The notes under the pieces are model-generated. The model saw nothing but the letters and a program-made list of their open reading frames with translations, ran no database searches and was not told the DNA's origin. Shown here piece by piece: positions 26,202 to 34,908 of a stretch of 64,000 bases of DNA. The DNA is from Thermostichus sp047461615 (GTDB lineage: Bacteria > Cyanobacteriota > Cyanobacteriia > Thermostichales > Thermostichaceae): contig NZ_JANSHI010000004.1 of NCBI RefSeq assembly GCF_047461615.1, positions 1 through 64,000 of the forward strand. The letters are read 5' to 3'. How positions within the stretch are numbered: the stretch's first letter is position 1; each line of letters begins with the position of its first letter. Position numbers and translations under genes: made by a program.

Positions 26202-27806
26202 ATGCAGGTTACTCAAGAAAAGCGCCCTGGTAGCCGGCTTGGCTTCAAGATCGTGGTGGAAGCTGACCGGGTTAAGCGCTCCTACGAAAAAACCCTGCGC
26301 CAACTGGAGCGGAACATCCAGATCCCGGGGTTTCGCAAGGGCAAGGCCCCTCGTAACCTGGTAGTGCGCCAGGTGGGCCGCGAGAGGGTTATTGCCAGTG
26401 CTATCGACGACCTAATCCAGGAGGCTATCCAGGAGGTTCTCCAGGAGGCTCAAGTCACCCCCATCGGCCAGTTTGAGCTGGATGAAGAGGTGAAGCAGCT
26501 TCTGGAGCGCTTTAACCCAGAAGCCGAGTTCAGCTTCTCAGGGTATGTGGAAGTGTACCCTGAGGCTCGCGTTGGCCAGTACAAAGGGCTGACGGTTACG
26601 GCAACCCGGGTTGACGTCAAGCCTGAGGAAGTCGACCGCCTCATCGAAAAGCTGCGAGATCAGCGGGCTACCCTCTTGCCTGTGGAGGATCGGCCTGCCC
26701 AGTTGGGGGACGTGGTGGTGCTGGATTTCCAAGCCCGCGACGCCGAGGGCAATCCCCTCAAGGAGCTTGCCGCCCAAGACTTGCAACTGGAGCTAAAAGA
26801 GGAAAACTTCATTCCCGGCTTTGTAGCAGGTGTTGTGGGCATGCAGCTCGACGAGACTAAGGAGATCACTGCCACCCTGCCCGAGGATTACTTTAGAAAA
26901 GAGCTGGCTGGGAAAACGGTTACCTTTACCGTCTGCCTCAAGGAGATCAAAACCAAAGAGCTGCCGGAGCTGGACGATGCCTTTGTCCAGGAAGTCAGCA
27001 ACTTCCAGACGGTGGCGGAGCTGCGGGAACACCTGCAAAAGCGCCTTGAGCAAGATGCCCTAAGACAATCCGAAGAAAACCTTGAAACGGCCATCCTCAA
27101 CGCCATTTTGGCAACCACCGAGGTGGATCTGCCTGATAGCCTTGTTGAGCAAGAGATAACGCAGCTGCTAGCTCAAGACCTGCAGTCGCTGCAGCAGCAA
27201 GCAAGGGTTGCCCCGGGAGAAATCCGCAAGCTCCTGGCTCAACTGCCACCTGAGACTCTCAACCAATTGAGGGAGCGCCACCGAGCTGAGGCCATCGACC
27301 GGCTGCGCCGCGCCTTTGCTCTCAGCGCCATCGTCCGGCAGGAGCAAATTGCCGTCGGCCCCACTGAATTGGAAGTGGAAATGGAAGCGGTGATGAAAGC
27401 CTACGCTCAGCAGGGCCACAAGCTGGATCGGGAGCGGACACGCCAGGTCATTTACGAAAATTTGCTTACTCGTAAGGTGATGGCCTGGTTGAAGTCTCAA
27501 ACCACGGTCAACTGGGTCGATAGCGATGGCAATCCCACCGAGGCACCCCCCCTTCCCGTCGGGGCTAAAGGCGAAGACTTCGAAGAAAAGGCTGGGTCGG
27601 TACTGGCAGCAGCAAGCCTTGAGGCTTCTACAGCCCCAGCTGAGGCTGTGGCAGAACCCCCTTCAGGAGTAGCCACAGAAACCGCCACAGTTGCCGCTCC
27701 AGAGTCGGAACCAGCCTCTGCCTCTGGGGAGAGCTTAGATCGAGAAGCCGAATCGGCCGTCCAGGACAAGCCCAAGTCGGGTAGAAAGAGCAAAAAGGTC
27801 AAGTAA
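26202..27806 (+). CDS. tig: Trigger factor, ribosome-associated chaperone and prolyl isomerase
   Basis: Trigger factor binds near the ribosome exit tunnel and shields nascent chains. The 534-residue protein has the ribosome-binding domain with IPGFRKGKAPRNLVVRQVG (about residues 42-60), an FKBP-type isomerase domain (AQLGDVVVLDFQARD ... FIPGFVAGVVGMQLDETKEI) and the helical substrate-binding domain. About 85 residues at the C-terminus (from WVDSDGNPTEAPPLP) are an Ala/Glu/Ser-rich tail ending in lysines, longer than the usual 430-480 residue family length. It is 11 bases from the convergent solute-binding protein gene. Confidence 0.95.
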   Translation: MQVTQEKRPGSRLGFKIVVEADRVKRSYEKTLRQLERNIQIPGFRKGKAPRNLVVRQVGRERVIASAIDDLIQEAIQEVLQEAQVTPIGQFELDEEVKQLLERFNPEAEFSFSGYVEVYPEARVGQYKGLTVTATRVDVKPEEVDRLIEKLRDQRATLLPVEDRPAQLGDVVVLDFQARDAEGNPLKELAAQDLQLELKEENFIPGFVAGVVGMQLDETKEITATLPEDYFRKELAGKTVTFTVCLKEIKTKELPELDDAFVQEVSNFQTVAELREHLQKRLEQDALRQSEENLETAILNAILATTEVDLPDSLVEQEITQLLAQDLQSLQQQARVAPGEIRKLLAQLPPETLNQLRERHRAEAIDRLRRAFALSAIVRQEQIAVGPTELEVEMEAVMKAYAQQGHKLDRERTRQVIYENLLTRKVMAWLKSQTTVNWVDSDGNPTEAPPLPVGAKGEDFEEKAGSVLAAASLEASTAPAEAVAEPPSGVATETATVAAPESEPASASGESLDREAESAVQDKPKSGRKSKKVK

Positions 27807-27817
27807 AAGCGGTCAAG

Positions 27818-28933
27818 CTACAGGAGGCCGCGCCGCATCTGATCCCAGAGGCGGAGGTAGGACTCGGCTTCGGCCAGGCTCAAGGGCCGCCAGATCTCGG
27901 CCCGTTCCCAGGTGGAGGGGTGGAAGTCGGGCCGGCGGCGCAGCCGCAGGGAAAGTTGGTTCAAGTCCAGCGGTAACACTGAAGGGATCCCGCTTAAATT
28001 GACGAGGCGAGGGGCAAACTCGGGATTTAAGACAAAGTCAATCCAGTTGACCAGCAGGGATGGCAGCTCCGCCTGCAGCTCTTCAGGGAGAGGCTGGGCA
28101 GCCCGAGGCCGCACCCAGACATCCCACCAGACAGCAGATCCCGAGGCCGGGATCACCACCTCCAACTCGGGGTAGTTGGCCTGGGTGGCGTAGAGATCTT
28201 GCGACCAGCCCACAGCTACCCAGCTATCGGCCAGGCGCAACATGGGCAAATAGTCAGCGGAGGTATAGGCCAAAACTTGACGGTGCAGGGATCCCAGCTC
28301 CCGTCGCAACTCGGTTTCTTCCGGATCGAGGGGATCGTTGTAGGAGCGGCCCATCTTTTTTAGGGTCAGCCCAATCACCTCGCGTGGGTGATCCGGCAGC
28401 GTGATCTTGCCAGCCAACTCAGGCCGCCACAGGTCGGCCCAGTCCTGGAGGGGTTTGCTGACCCGGTCCCGGCGGTAGGCAATGGCCGTCACCCCCCAGC
28501 GCCAGGGCACACCCCAGATCTGCCCCTCCCGCAGGGCTGCTGCTTGCCAACGGGGATGCAACTGCTGCCAGCGTTCTCCCAGGAGACTGCGCGGCAAGGG
28601 ATCCAGCCAGCCGGCAGCCAGAGCCCAATCCAAAGCGTCGGCCCCCAGCAGGCTGAGAGCTGGCACCGGCAGTCGTTGGCTAAAAGGCCCCCAGGAGGGC
28701 TGGGGTGGCTGAAGGCTTTGGCGCAGGTAAGCCAACAACTGGCTTCGCTCATCCACCAGCTGCAACCGAAAGCGGGCCCGAGTGCGACGGCGAAACTCGC
28801 TGACTAAGCTCTGAGGGATCCCCGGCTTGAGGGCGAGGATGAGGGGCAAATGGGCACTGGGCCCGCCACAGCCGGCCACCGCTAGCCCGGCTAGGAGGAG
28901 GAATTCACGTCGGCTTAGCTGTCTTTTGCCCAC
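27818..28933 (-). CDS. Extracellular solute-binding lipoprotein (PotD-like, ABC transporter)
   Basis: A 371-residue periplasmic binding protein. The N-terminus GKRQLSRREFLLLAGLAVAGC combines a twin-arginine-type motif (SRREF) with a lipobox (lipidated cysteine at residue 22), suggesting export of a folded lipoprotein. The body has binding-protein features such as GQIWGVPWRWGVTAIAYRRDRV and WADLWRPELAGKITLPDHPREVIG, similar to spermidine/putrescine or iron binding proteins. No permease or ATPase gene is adjacent, so the ligand is unknown. Its start overlaps the YqgF-like gene by 29 bp on the same strand. Confidence 0.82.
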   Translation of the reverse strand: MGKRQLSRREFLLLAGLAVAGCGGPSAHLPLILALKPGIPQSLVSEFRRRTRARFRLQLVDERSQLLAYLRQSLQPPQPSWGPFSQRLPVPALSLLGADALDWALAAGWLDPLPRSLLGERWQQLHPRWQAAALREGQIWGVPWRWGVTAIAYRRDRVSKPLQDWADLWRPELAGKITLPDHPREVIGLTLKKMGRSYNDPLDPEETELRRELGSLHRQVLAYTSADYLPMLRLADSWVAVGWSQDLYATQANYPELEVVIPASGSAVWWDVWVRPRAAQPLPEELQAELPSLLVNWIDFVLNPEFAPRLVNLSGIPSVLPLDLNQLSLRLRRRPDFHPSTWERAEIWRPLSLAEAESYLRLWDQMRRGLL

Positions 28934-29330
28934 GCCAGTACCGCTCCACCAGAATCAAGGCCACCAGATCATCGTAGGCCCTGTCCGGCAGTCGCAGCCC
29001 TTTGGGCAGTAGGTGCTGCCACCACCGCGGCCGGTAAACCTCCCAGTAGCGCCGCCGGGCTTCTTCCGAGCTGTGGCGTTCGTCCACCAGGACAATCTGG
29101 TGCGGCGGAAGAAGCAGCTCCAGTTGAGACTTCCACTGCCGCGCCGTCGTTTGATCCCCCAGGATGAGCCGCTCTGCTCCAAACTGCTGCCAGAGAGCCC
29201 CCAACCTGGGCAGGGCCTCTTGGGCAGGAACCACCTCCCGGTGCAAAACTTGCCAGGCTGGCTGGGTTTGCACAACCGCAAGGCCGCACTTGTCCCGCCC
29301 TGGATCAAAACCCACTAATACCCGCTCCAT
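28905..29330 (-). CDS. YqgF/RuvX-like RNase H-fold protein
   Basis: A 141-residue protein with a ribonuclease H-like fold: MERVLVGFDPGRDKCGLAVV (first catalytic Asp), a central strand ERLILGDQTTARQW, QIVLVDERHSSEEARRRYW (acidic residue) and RAYDDLVALILVERYW (final Asp pair). This is the pattern of YqgF-type pre-16S rRNA nuclease and resolvase relatives, but it is a divergent cyanobacterial branch and not necessarily the canonical YqgF. The ATG at 29330 fits the fold; a frame to 29345 adds five residues. It overlaps the DUF3084 frame end region by none and the solute-binding gene by 29 bp. Confidence 0.68.
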   Translation of the reverse strand: MERVLVGFDPGRDKCGLAVVQTQPAWQVLHREVVPAQEALPRLGALWQQFGAERLILGDQTTARQWKSQLELLLPPHQIVLVDERHSSEEARRRYWEVYRPRWWQHLLPKGLRLPDRAYDDLVALILVERYWRGQKTAKPT

Positions 29331-29341
29331 CTCCTTGACCC

Positions 29342-30721
29342 TCACCCCTCCCTGCGCCCTCTTAGCTGGGCTGGAGCAGGGCCGTGTTGGCTGGAGGCTT
29401 GCGCCATGAGAAAACTCACCCGCAGCGGCCCTGCCGTGTAGATGTCGGCATCAGCCACCAGCTTCACATCCAGAGGGGTGGTGCTTTGGCGCAGCTGCTG
29501 CACCACTTCCAAAAACTTGACCTGGGAGAACTCTCCAACAGTGCCAGTGATGGGATCTGCAAGGAGACCTTTTTCTTGGGAGCGCTGGTTGGCCTCGTTT
29601 AGCAGCTCCAGCAGCCGCTGCTGGATTTCACTTTCGCTGAGGCCCGGCTGGATCACTCCTTGGGCCAGCACCGACCCCTTGGCGAAGAGGCGCTGGTTGG
29701 GGTAAATCTGAACCACCACAGGCACAGGCTCACCCTTGAGCCGGTTGGTGAGAGAGAGGATGCGCACCGCCCAGCTGCCGGCTTCCTGCAGCTTTTTCAA
29801 AGCTCGATCCGCATCCTCGCGGCGGATGAGGATGGCGTTTTCTAGAGGAGGTATAGGCTGGGATCCCAGCGCCAGCGCCCGCTGTTCTGCCTGCGCCAAC
29901 AGTTGCTCAAACTGCTGCCGGACTGTCTCTGGCTTTGCCCCGGCAGGGGTCTGAACTACCCCTGTAGCTAAGACTTCGCCTGCCAAGATGGCGAGCTCGC
30001 CCCGCCGCAGCCGCACTGCCAACTGGCTGAGCTGGGCAATTTCCCCCTCGAGCTGGTTTTTCTGGGTCTCCAGTTGGTTTAGGGCTGCCTGCGCCGCCTC
30101 CAGGGAGCGCTCCAGTTGATCCCGATCCAACTGCAAGGTCTGCTTTTGGGACTTTAGGGTGGCGATGGTTTGCTGCGCCGATTCCACCTCCCTCTTGACC
30201 GCCGCCAGCTCTACTTGGGCCTGCTCCAGCTTAGGCTGCACCTGGGCCAGCTGCTCTTGGGTTGCTGCCAGCTTGGCTTCGGCCTCCTGCCGGGCCTGCA
30301 GGGCTGCGGCCAGTTGATCCTGAACTTCACTCAGGCGGGTTTGGGCTGCCGACTGCTGGCTGCGAAATCGATCCAGATCTAGCCGCAGGCGATCCCGCTC
30401 GGCCCTGAGGGCAGCATTCTCGGTCTCCAGCCAAGCTTTTTGGCGATTGAGGGCCTGCAGCTCTTGCCTAGCCCGAGCAATTTGGTTGGTGTAGCTAAAA
30501 AGGGCTTCTGACAGCGAGCGGTTTAGAAGCAGCAGCGTGCCCAGGGTCAGGGCTGAGATGCTCACCCCCGTAATCACGGCTACCAAAATGGCTGTGTGGC
30601 GAGGGCGGAGGTTAAACCAGGTTAGGCGCTTTTTGCCAATGCGATACCCCACCCGATCCCCAACCACGGCAATCAGGCCACTGACAAACAGCATGTAGAG
30701 GATCAGCAGTACGCCCTGCAT
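29342..30721 (-). CDS. DUF3084 membrane-anchored coiled-coil protein
   Basis: A 459-residue protein with two N-terminal membrane segments (MQGVLLILYMLFVSGLIAVVGDRVG and HTAILVAVITGVSISALTLGTLLLL), the connecting segment KKRLTWFNLRPRHTA that is highly typical of DUF3084, a coiled coil of about 150 residues, and a C-terminal globular domain with PVPVVVQIYPNQRLFAKG. The family is largely cyanobacterial and of unknown function, perhaps cell-envelope structure. The start at 30721 is preferred to 30760, which would add 13 residues before the first membrane segment. Confidence 0.87.
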   Translation of the reverse strand: MQGVLLILYMLFVSGLIAVVGDRVGYRIGKKRLTWFNLRPRHTAILVAVITGVSISALTLGTLLLLNRSLSEALFSYTNQIARARQELQALNRQKAWLETENAALRAERDRLRLDLDRFRSQQSAAQTRLSEVQDQLAAALQARQEAEAKLAATQEQLAQVQPKLEQAQVELAAVKREVESAQQTIATLKSQKQTLQLDRDQLERSLEAAQAALNQLETQKNQLEGEIAQLSQLAVRLRRGELAILAGEVLATGVVQTPAGAKPETVRQQFEQLLAQAEQRALALGSQPIPPLENAILIRREDADRALKKLQEAGSWAVRILSLTNRLKGEPVPVVVQIYPNQRLFAKGSVLAQGVIQPGLSESEIQQRLLELLNEANQRSQEKGLLADPITGTVGEFSQVKFLEVVQQLRQSTTPLDVKLVADADIYTAGPLRVSFLMAQASSQHGPAPAQLRGRREG

Positions 30722-30802
30722 ATCCCGGGATCCCTGCCACGGAAATCTTAGCAAGGCCACCCAGAGGACTTGAGAAATTTTTGGCGCTATTTAGCAAGTG
30801 TT

Positions 30803-31780
30803 TTAAGCGTAGAGGAGCCGCTCCACAGCTGCCACAATATCTTCTGGCTGCACGATGGTGGCTGCTTCCAAGGTGCCGTTGTAAGGAGTGGGAATGTCTT
30901 GGGAAGCCAGGCGCACCACTGGCGCATCCAGCTCGTCGAAGAGTTCTTCCATGATACGCGCAGTCAGCTCTGCCCCAATGCCGCCAGTTTTTACATCTTC
31001 CTCCACAATGATCACTCGGTGCGTTTTGCGCACCGAAGCTGCAATGGTCTCCATATCCAGCGGCTTGAGGGAGATCAAATCAATCACCTCAGGATCGATC
31101 TCCTGCGCTACCAGGGTATCCACAGCCTTGAGCACGTGGTAGCGCATACGGGAGTAGGTGAGGAGGGTAACGTCGGATCCAGAGCGGACAACTTCCGCCT
31201 TATTCAAGGGCAAAAGGTACTCCTCCTCTGGCACCTCTCCCTTCACGTTGTAGAGAAGAACATGTTCGAAGAAGAGGACGGGGTTGTCGTCGCGGATGGC
31301 CGACTTGAGCAGACCTTTGGCGTTGTAGGGAGTGGAACAGGCAACGATCTTCAGCCCCGGCACTGCTTGAAAGTAGGCCTCCAGCCGCTGCGAGTGCTCG
31401 GCCCCCAACTGCCGGCCCACGCCGCCAGGTCCGCGGATGACAATCGGGACCTTGAAGTTGCCGCCAGACATGTAGCGCAGCATGCCGGCATTGTTGGCAA
31501 TCTGGTTAAAAGCCAGCAGCAGAAAACCCATGTTCATCCCTTCCACCACCGGGCGCAAGCCGGTTATCGCTGCCCCAATGGCAAGGCCGGTGAAGCTGTT
31601 TTCGCAAATGGGGGTGTCCAGGAGGCGCATCTCCCCGTACTTGCGGTATAGGTCTTTGGTCACTTTGTAGGAGCCGCCGTAGTGGCCTACATCTTCTCCC
31701 AAAACAAACACGTTGGGATCCCGGGCCATTTCTTCGTCAAGAGCGGCACGCAAGGCGCTGTAGAGGAAAGTCTCCGGCAT
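30803..31780 (-). CDS. pdhB: Pyruvate dehydrogenase E1 component, beta subunit
   Basis: Beta subunit of the thiamine-diphosphate-dependent E1 enzyme that feeds the pyruvate dehydrogenase complex. The 325-residue product has VLGEDVGHYGGSYKVTKDL near the N-terminus, TPICENSFTGLAIGAA (the Glu that activates thiamine diphosphate), GPGGVGRQLGAEHSQRLEAYF, VIDLISLKPLDMETI and IVEEDVKTGGIGAELTARI. The GGVGRQLGAEHSQ stretch separates it from transketolase. The alpha subunit is not adjacent, as usual in cyanobacteria. Confidence 0.95.
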   Translation of the reverse strand: MPETFLYSALRAALDEEMARDPNVFVLGEDVGHYGGSYKVTKDLYRKYGEMRLLDTPICENSFTGLAIGAAITGLRPVVEGMNMGFLLLAFNQIANNAGMLRYMSGGNFKVPIVIRGPGGVGRQLGAEHSQRLEAYFQAVPGLKIVACSTPYNAKGLLKSAIRDDNPVLFFEHVLLYNVKGEVPEEEYLLPLNKAEVVRSGSDVTLLTYSRMRYHVLKAVDTLVAQEIDPEVIDLISLKPLDMETIAASVRKTHRVIIVEEDVKTGGIGAELTARIMEELFDELDAPVVRLASQDIPTPYNGTLEAATIVQPEDIVAAVERLLYA

Positions 31781-31971
31781 AGGGGCAACTGCTGCTCACT
31801 AGTCTCTACATTAAACCACCCCTTTGCCGCTGGTTGCCTGTCTGCGGGAGAACTCCGTCTATGCACCCAAACGGCAGCAACCCTTTTGCAAGCGCCCCTT
31901 GCGACTAGCTGGGGGCAAAGTGGCCTTGCCTTCCTTGTCCTGCTGGGCTTTGCGGAGGGATCCTTGGAAAT

Positions 31972-32556
31972 TTACTTCATAAGCCAGTCCTCCAAAATCT
32001 GCTGGTAAAGTTCGGGATCCAGGCGGGGTGCGTCGTAAAGCCCTGCTTCGAGCCTTTGTCTTTGAGCCTCAAAGAGAATCACGGCTGCTGCCACCGAGAC
32101 ATTTAGGCTCTGCACCATGCCCAGCATGGGGATGTGGATGAGCGCGTCAGCCAGGGCCAAGGCCTGCTCAGAAACCCCCCACTTCTCCGCTCCCAAGACG
32201 ATGGCGGTGGGCTTGGTGTAGTCCACCTGTCGGTAGCTGCGGGCCCCCTCCTTCAAGGCAGTGGCATAGATTTGGAAGCCTTTTTCCCGAAGGTGCTGGA
32301 AGGCCTCTTCCGTGGTGGGGTGAACCTTGAGGTAGACCCACTTGTGGCTGCCGCTGCTGGTCTCGTTGAAAGTGGGCACACCCTCCGTGGGGTTCACGGC
32401 GTGAACTCTGAGCACCCCCACAGCATCGCAGGTGCGCAGGATGGCGGAAAGATTGTGGGGTTTGTGGACGTTCTCTAGAAGCACCGTGAGATCCGGCTGC
32501 CTCCGCCTTAGAACCTCCTCCAAGCGCCTTCGCCTCTCTGGAGTGCGCTCCTTCAT
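31972..32556 (-). CDS. trmH: tRNA (guanosine-18-2'-O)-methyltransferase TrmH
   Basis: A 194-residue SPOUT-family methyltransferase. The N-terminal MKERTPERRRRLEEVLRRRQPDLTVLLENVHKPHNLSAILRTCDAVGV is characteristic of TrmH, with motif 1 NVHKPHNLSAILR including the catalytic Arg, motif 2 VLGAEKWGVS and motif 3 GMVQSLNVSVAAAVILFEA, which form the trefoil knot and bind S-adenosylmethionine. It methylates Gm18 in tRNA D-loops. Length is close to the family norm without a long C-terminal extension. Confidence 0.92.
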   Translation of the reverse strand: MKERTPERRRRLEEVLRRRQPDLTVLLENVHKPHNLSAILRTCDAVGVLRVHAVNPTEGVPTFNETSSGSHKWVYLKVHPTTEEAFQHLREKGFQIYATALKEGARSYRQVDYTKPTAIVLGAEKWGVSEQALALADALIHIPMLGMVQSLNVSVAAAVILFEAQRQRLEAGLYDAPRLDPELYQQILEDWLMK

Positions 32557-32678
32557 GGGTGCCTCCCGGAGAAACTTTCGCTTGAGCTTAAAGGTCTAGG
32601 GGTAAATCGGACTAGCACCTACCCCAGCTCTGCCGCCTGTAAGATGGCTCTTGGTCAGGGTTCCCAGGGATCGGAAAA

Positions 32679-33686
32679 TTGCTGGCCCGCCTTGAAGTTT
32701 GCTGCTATCAGCAACCTTTCCGGCAGCCCCTGCGCACCCGCTACGGTCTCTGGTCTACCCGCGAAGGGATCCTAATCCGCCTGACAGACCTGGAGACAGG
32801 GCAGCAGGGCTACGGGGAGGTAGCCCCCATTCCTTGGCTGGGCAGTGAGACCCTCGAGGAGGCCCTGGCCTTTTGTCGGCAGTTGCCGGCTGAGCTCTCG
32901 GAGGCGCAGATCAAGGAGATCCCGGCAGCGCTGCCTGCTACCCGCTTTGGGCTGGAATGCGCCTGGCTGGCCTGTCGGGATCCTGGCTGGCTAGATAGGG
33001 ATCTCTCCGGTCTTTCCTTTTGTGGGCTTTTGGGGAAGGATACCCCCTCCGGCTCCTACCCAGTTTACAAGGGCAAGGTGGGAATGGATCCCTTCGCAGC
33101 GGAGCGGAAGAAGCTAGAAAGCTGGCTGGAGCGGTTGCCTGCGGGATCCCGGCTGCGGCTAGATGCCAACGGCGGCTTGACTCTAGCAGAGGCGCGGCAG
33201 TGGCTGGCTCTCTGCGACCGGATCAATCGGGAGTGGCCGGGCAAGATCGAGTTCTTCGAGCAGCCTTTGCCGCCAGAGCAGTACGCTGACTTAATCCAAC
33301 TTAGCCGCGAGTTTCAAACCCCCATTGCCCTGGATGAGTCGGTGGTCGGCCTGGAGCAGTTGCAAGCTGTCCATCGCTCGGGCTGGCAAGGGATCCTGGT
33401 GGTCAAACCCTCTTTGATGGGATCGGGTCTTGCCCTTAGAGACTACCTCAGCCAACACCCGGGCTTGGATCTGGTGTTCTCCTCAGCCCTAGAAACCCCT
33501 ATCGGCGCTTGGCATGGGCTAGCTTGGGCGGGATCCCTGCAAGCAAAAACCGCCTGCCCCAGGGCCGTGGGATGGGGGGTGGGGGAGCTTTTCCAGGAGG
33601 GGGATCCCCTGGACCTGCTCAAGCTCTCGCCCCACGAGCGGGCCGCTTGGATGCAAGCGGTGTGGGAGCGCCACAGCCAGCCCTAG
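32679..33686 (+). CDS. menC: o-Succinylbenzoate synthase
   Basis: MenC dehydrates SHCHC to o-succinylbenzoate; in cyanobacteria this pathway makes phylloquinone for photosystem I. The 335-residue enolase-superfamily protein shows the catalytic set: VYKGKVG (Lys-x-Lys), RLDANGGL (Asp), FFEQPL (Glu), IALDESV (Asp/Glu) and LVVKPSLMGSG (Lys). The start is a TTG at 32679 giving LARLEVCCYQQPFRQPLRTRYG, the typical N-terminus. Its stop overlaps the convergent prfB gene by 4 bp. Confidence 0.92.
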   Translation: MLARLEVCCYQQPFRQPLRTRYGLWSTREGILIRLTDLETGQQGYGEVAPIPWLGSETLEEALAFCRQLPAELSEAQIKEIPAALPATRFGLECAWLACRDPGWLDRDLSGLSFCGLLGKDTPSGSYPVYKGKVGMDPFAAERKKLESWLERLPAGSRLRLDANGGLTLAEARQWLALCDRINREWPGKIEFFEQPLPPEQYADLIQLSREFQTPIALDESVVGLEQLQAVHRSGWQGILVVKPSLMGSGLALRDYLSQHPGLDLVFSSALETPIGAWHGLAWAGSLQAKTACPRAVGWGVGELFQEGDPLDLLKLSPHERAAWMQAVWERHSQP

Positions 33687-34811
33687 ACTGCGGCGGCTTG
33701 CTTGGCGTGTTCCTGCCGTAGGTAGGCCTGGATGAAGTGCATCAGCTCCTCCGGCTCGCCGTTCATAAACGCCTCGACGTTGGTGGTTTCGGCGTTGGTG
33801 CGGTGGTCTTTGATTAACTTGTAGGGATCGAAGGTGTAGGTGCGAATCCGACCCCCAAAGCCCTGGGTCACGATCTCGCCGCGGATCTCAGCCAACTTTT
33901 GCCGGCGCTTTTCCTCCTCGATTTCGAGGAGCTTTGCCTTGAGGATCTGGATGGCCCGCTCCTTGTTTTGCAGTTGGGAACGCTCCTCGCTGCAGCGCAC
34001 GGCAATGCCGGTGGGCTTGTGGATAACCCGCACCGCCGTTTCCACCTTGTTGACGTTTTGGCCTCCTGCCCCTCCCGAACGGCAGGTCTCGAACTCCAGA
34101 TCCTCCATCCGCAGCTCAAACTCGTTCTCTTCCTCGAGGATGGGCATGACCTCAACGCCGGCAAAGCTAGTCTGGCGCTTGCCGTTGGCGTTGAAGGGGC
34201 TGATGCGCTCCATGCGGTGGTTGCCCTTCTCCGCGGAAAGATACCCGTAGGCATAGGGCCCCTCAATCAACAGCGTGGCTGACTTGATGCCCGCCTCTGC
34301 CCCTTCCGAGTAGTCCGAAAGGGTAACCTTGTAGCCCTGGTTCTCTGCCCAGCGGGTGTACATCCTCAGCAGCATCGCCGCCCAGTCCTGGGCATCGGTT
34401 CCTCCAGCTCCAGCAGTGATGGTGAGGATGGCGCCGTTTTTGTCGTAGGGCCCTGAAAGCAGTTGCTGCAGCTCCCATTGGCTCAACTCTCGCTCCACCG
34501 CTGCTAGAGATCCCGCTGTCTCGGCCAAGAGCTCCGAATCGGCTTCTTCTTGCAGGAGCTCCAGGGCAGTGGCAACCTCTTCCAGGCGGGCTTTCCAGCG
34601 GTGGACCTGCTCCCAGGAGGCCTTGAGGCTGTTGAGCTGCTTTAGGTGGCGACGAGCTGCCTCTACATCGTTCCAAAATTGCGGCTGGGAGGCTTCCTGC
34701 TCCAGAATGGCGATCTGCTGTTCCAGGTAAGGCAGGTCAAAGGTAGTCCTGAGCAGTGCTCAGGCGCGCGGTGAGCGCTTCTAGGCTGCGTTTCAGCTCG
34801 GCCAGTTCCAT
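33683..34811 (-). CDS. prfB: Peptide chain release factor 2, with programmed +1 frameshift
   Basis: RF2 terminates translation at UGA and UAA. The gene is in two frames: from ATG 34811, 24 codons lead to an in-frame TGA at 34739-34737 in the context CTTTGAC; a +1 shift there continues as LDLPYLEQQIAILEQEASQ into the long downstream frame, giving about 375 residues in total. Later motifs are the GGQ loop CRSGGAGGQNVNKVETAVR and the segment TDAQDWAAMLLRMYTRWAE. This is the classic autoregulatory RF2 frameshift. An AGGA sequence lies a few bases upstream of the slip site. It overlaps the menC stop by 4 bp. Confidence 0.95.
34736..34742 (-). promoter_or_regulatory. prfB programmed frameshift site (CTTTGAC)
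   Basis: The heptamer CTT-TGA-C sits at codons 24-25 of prfB. Slippage of the peptidyl-tRNA-Leu from CTT to TTT when RF2 is scarce restores the main reading frame, so RF2 controls its own synthesis. The stimulatory Shine-Dalgarno-like element is weak here (AGGA within CAGGACTACCTT) compared with the AGGGGG found in many bacteria. Confidence 0.9.
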
Positions 34812-34908
34812 AGGCTTACGAACACTGTCTCATACTTTTGGACCCCGTCCAGAATCTCATCTTAACTTCCCGACCTCCAGAAGGAGGTAGCTATCTATCG
34901 TATTCAGA

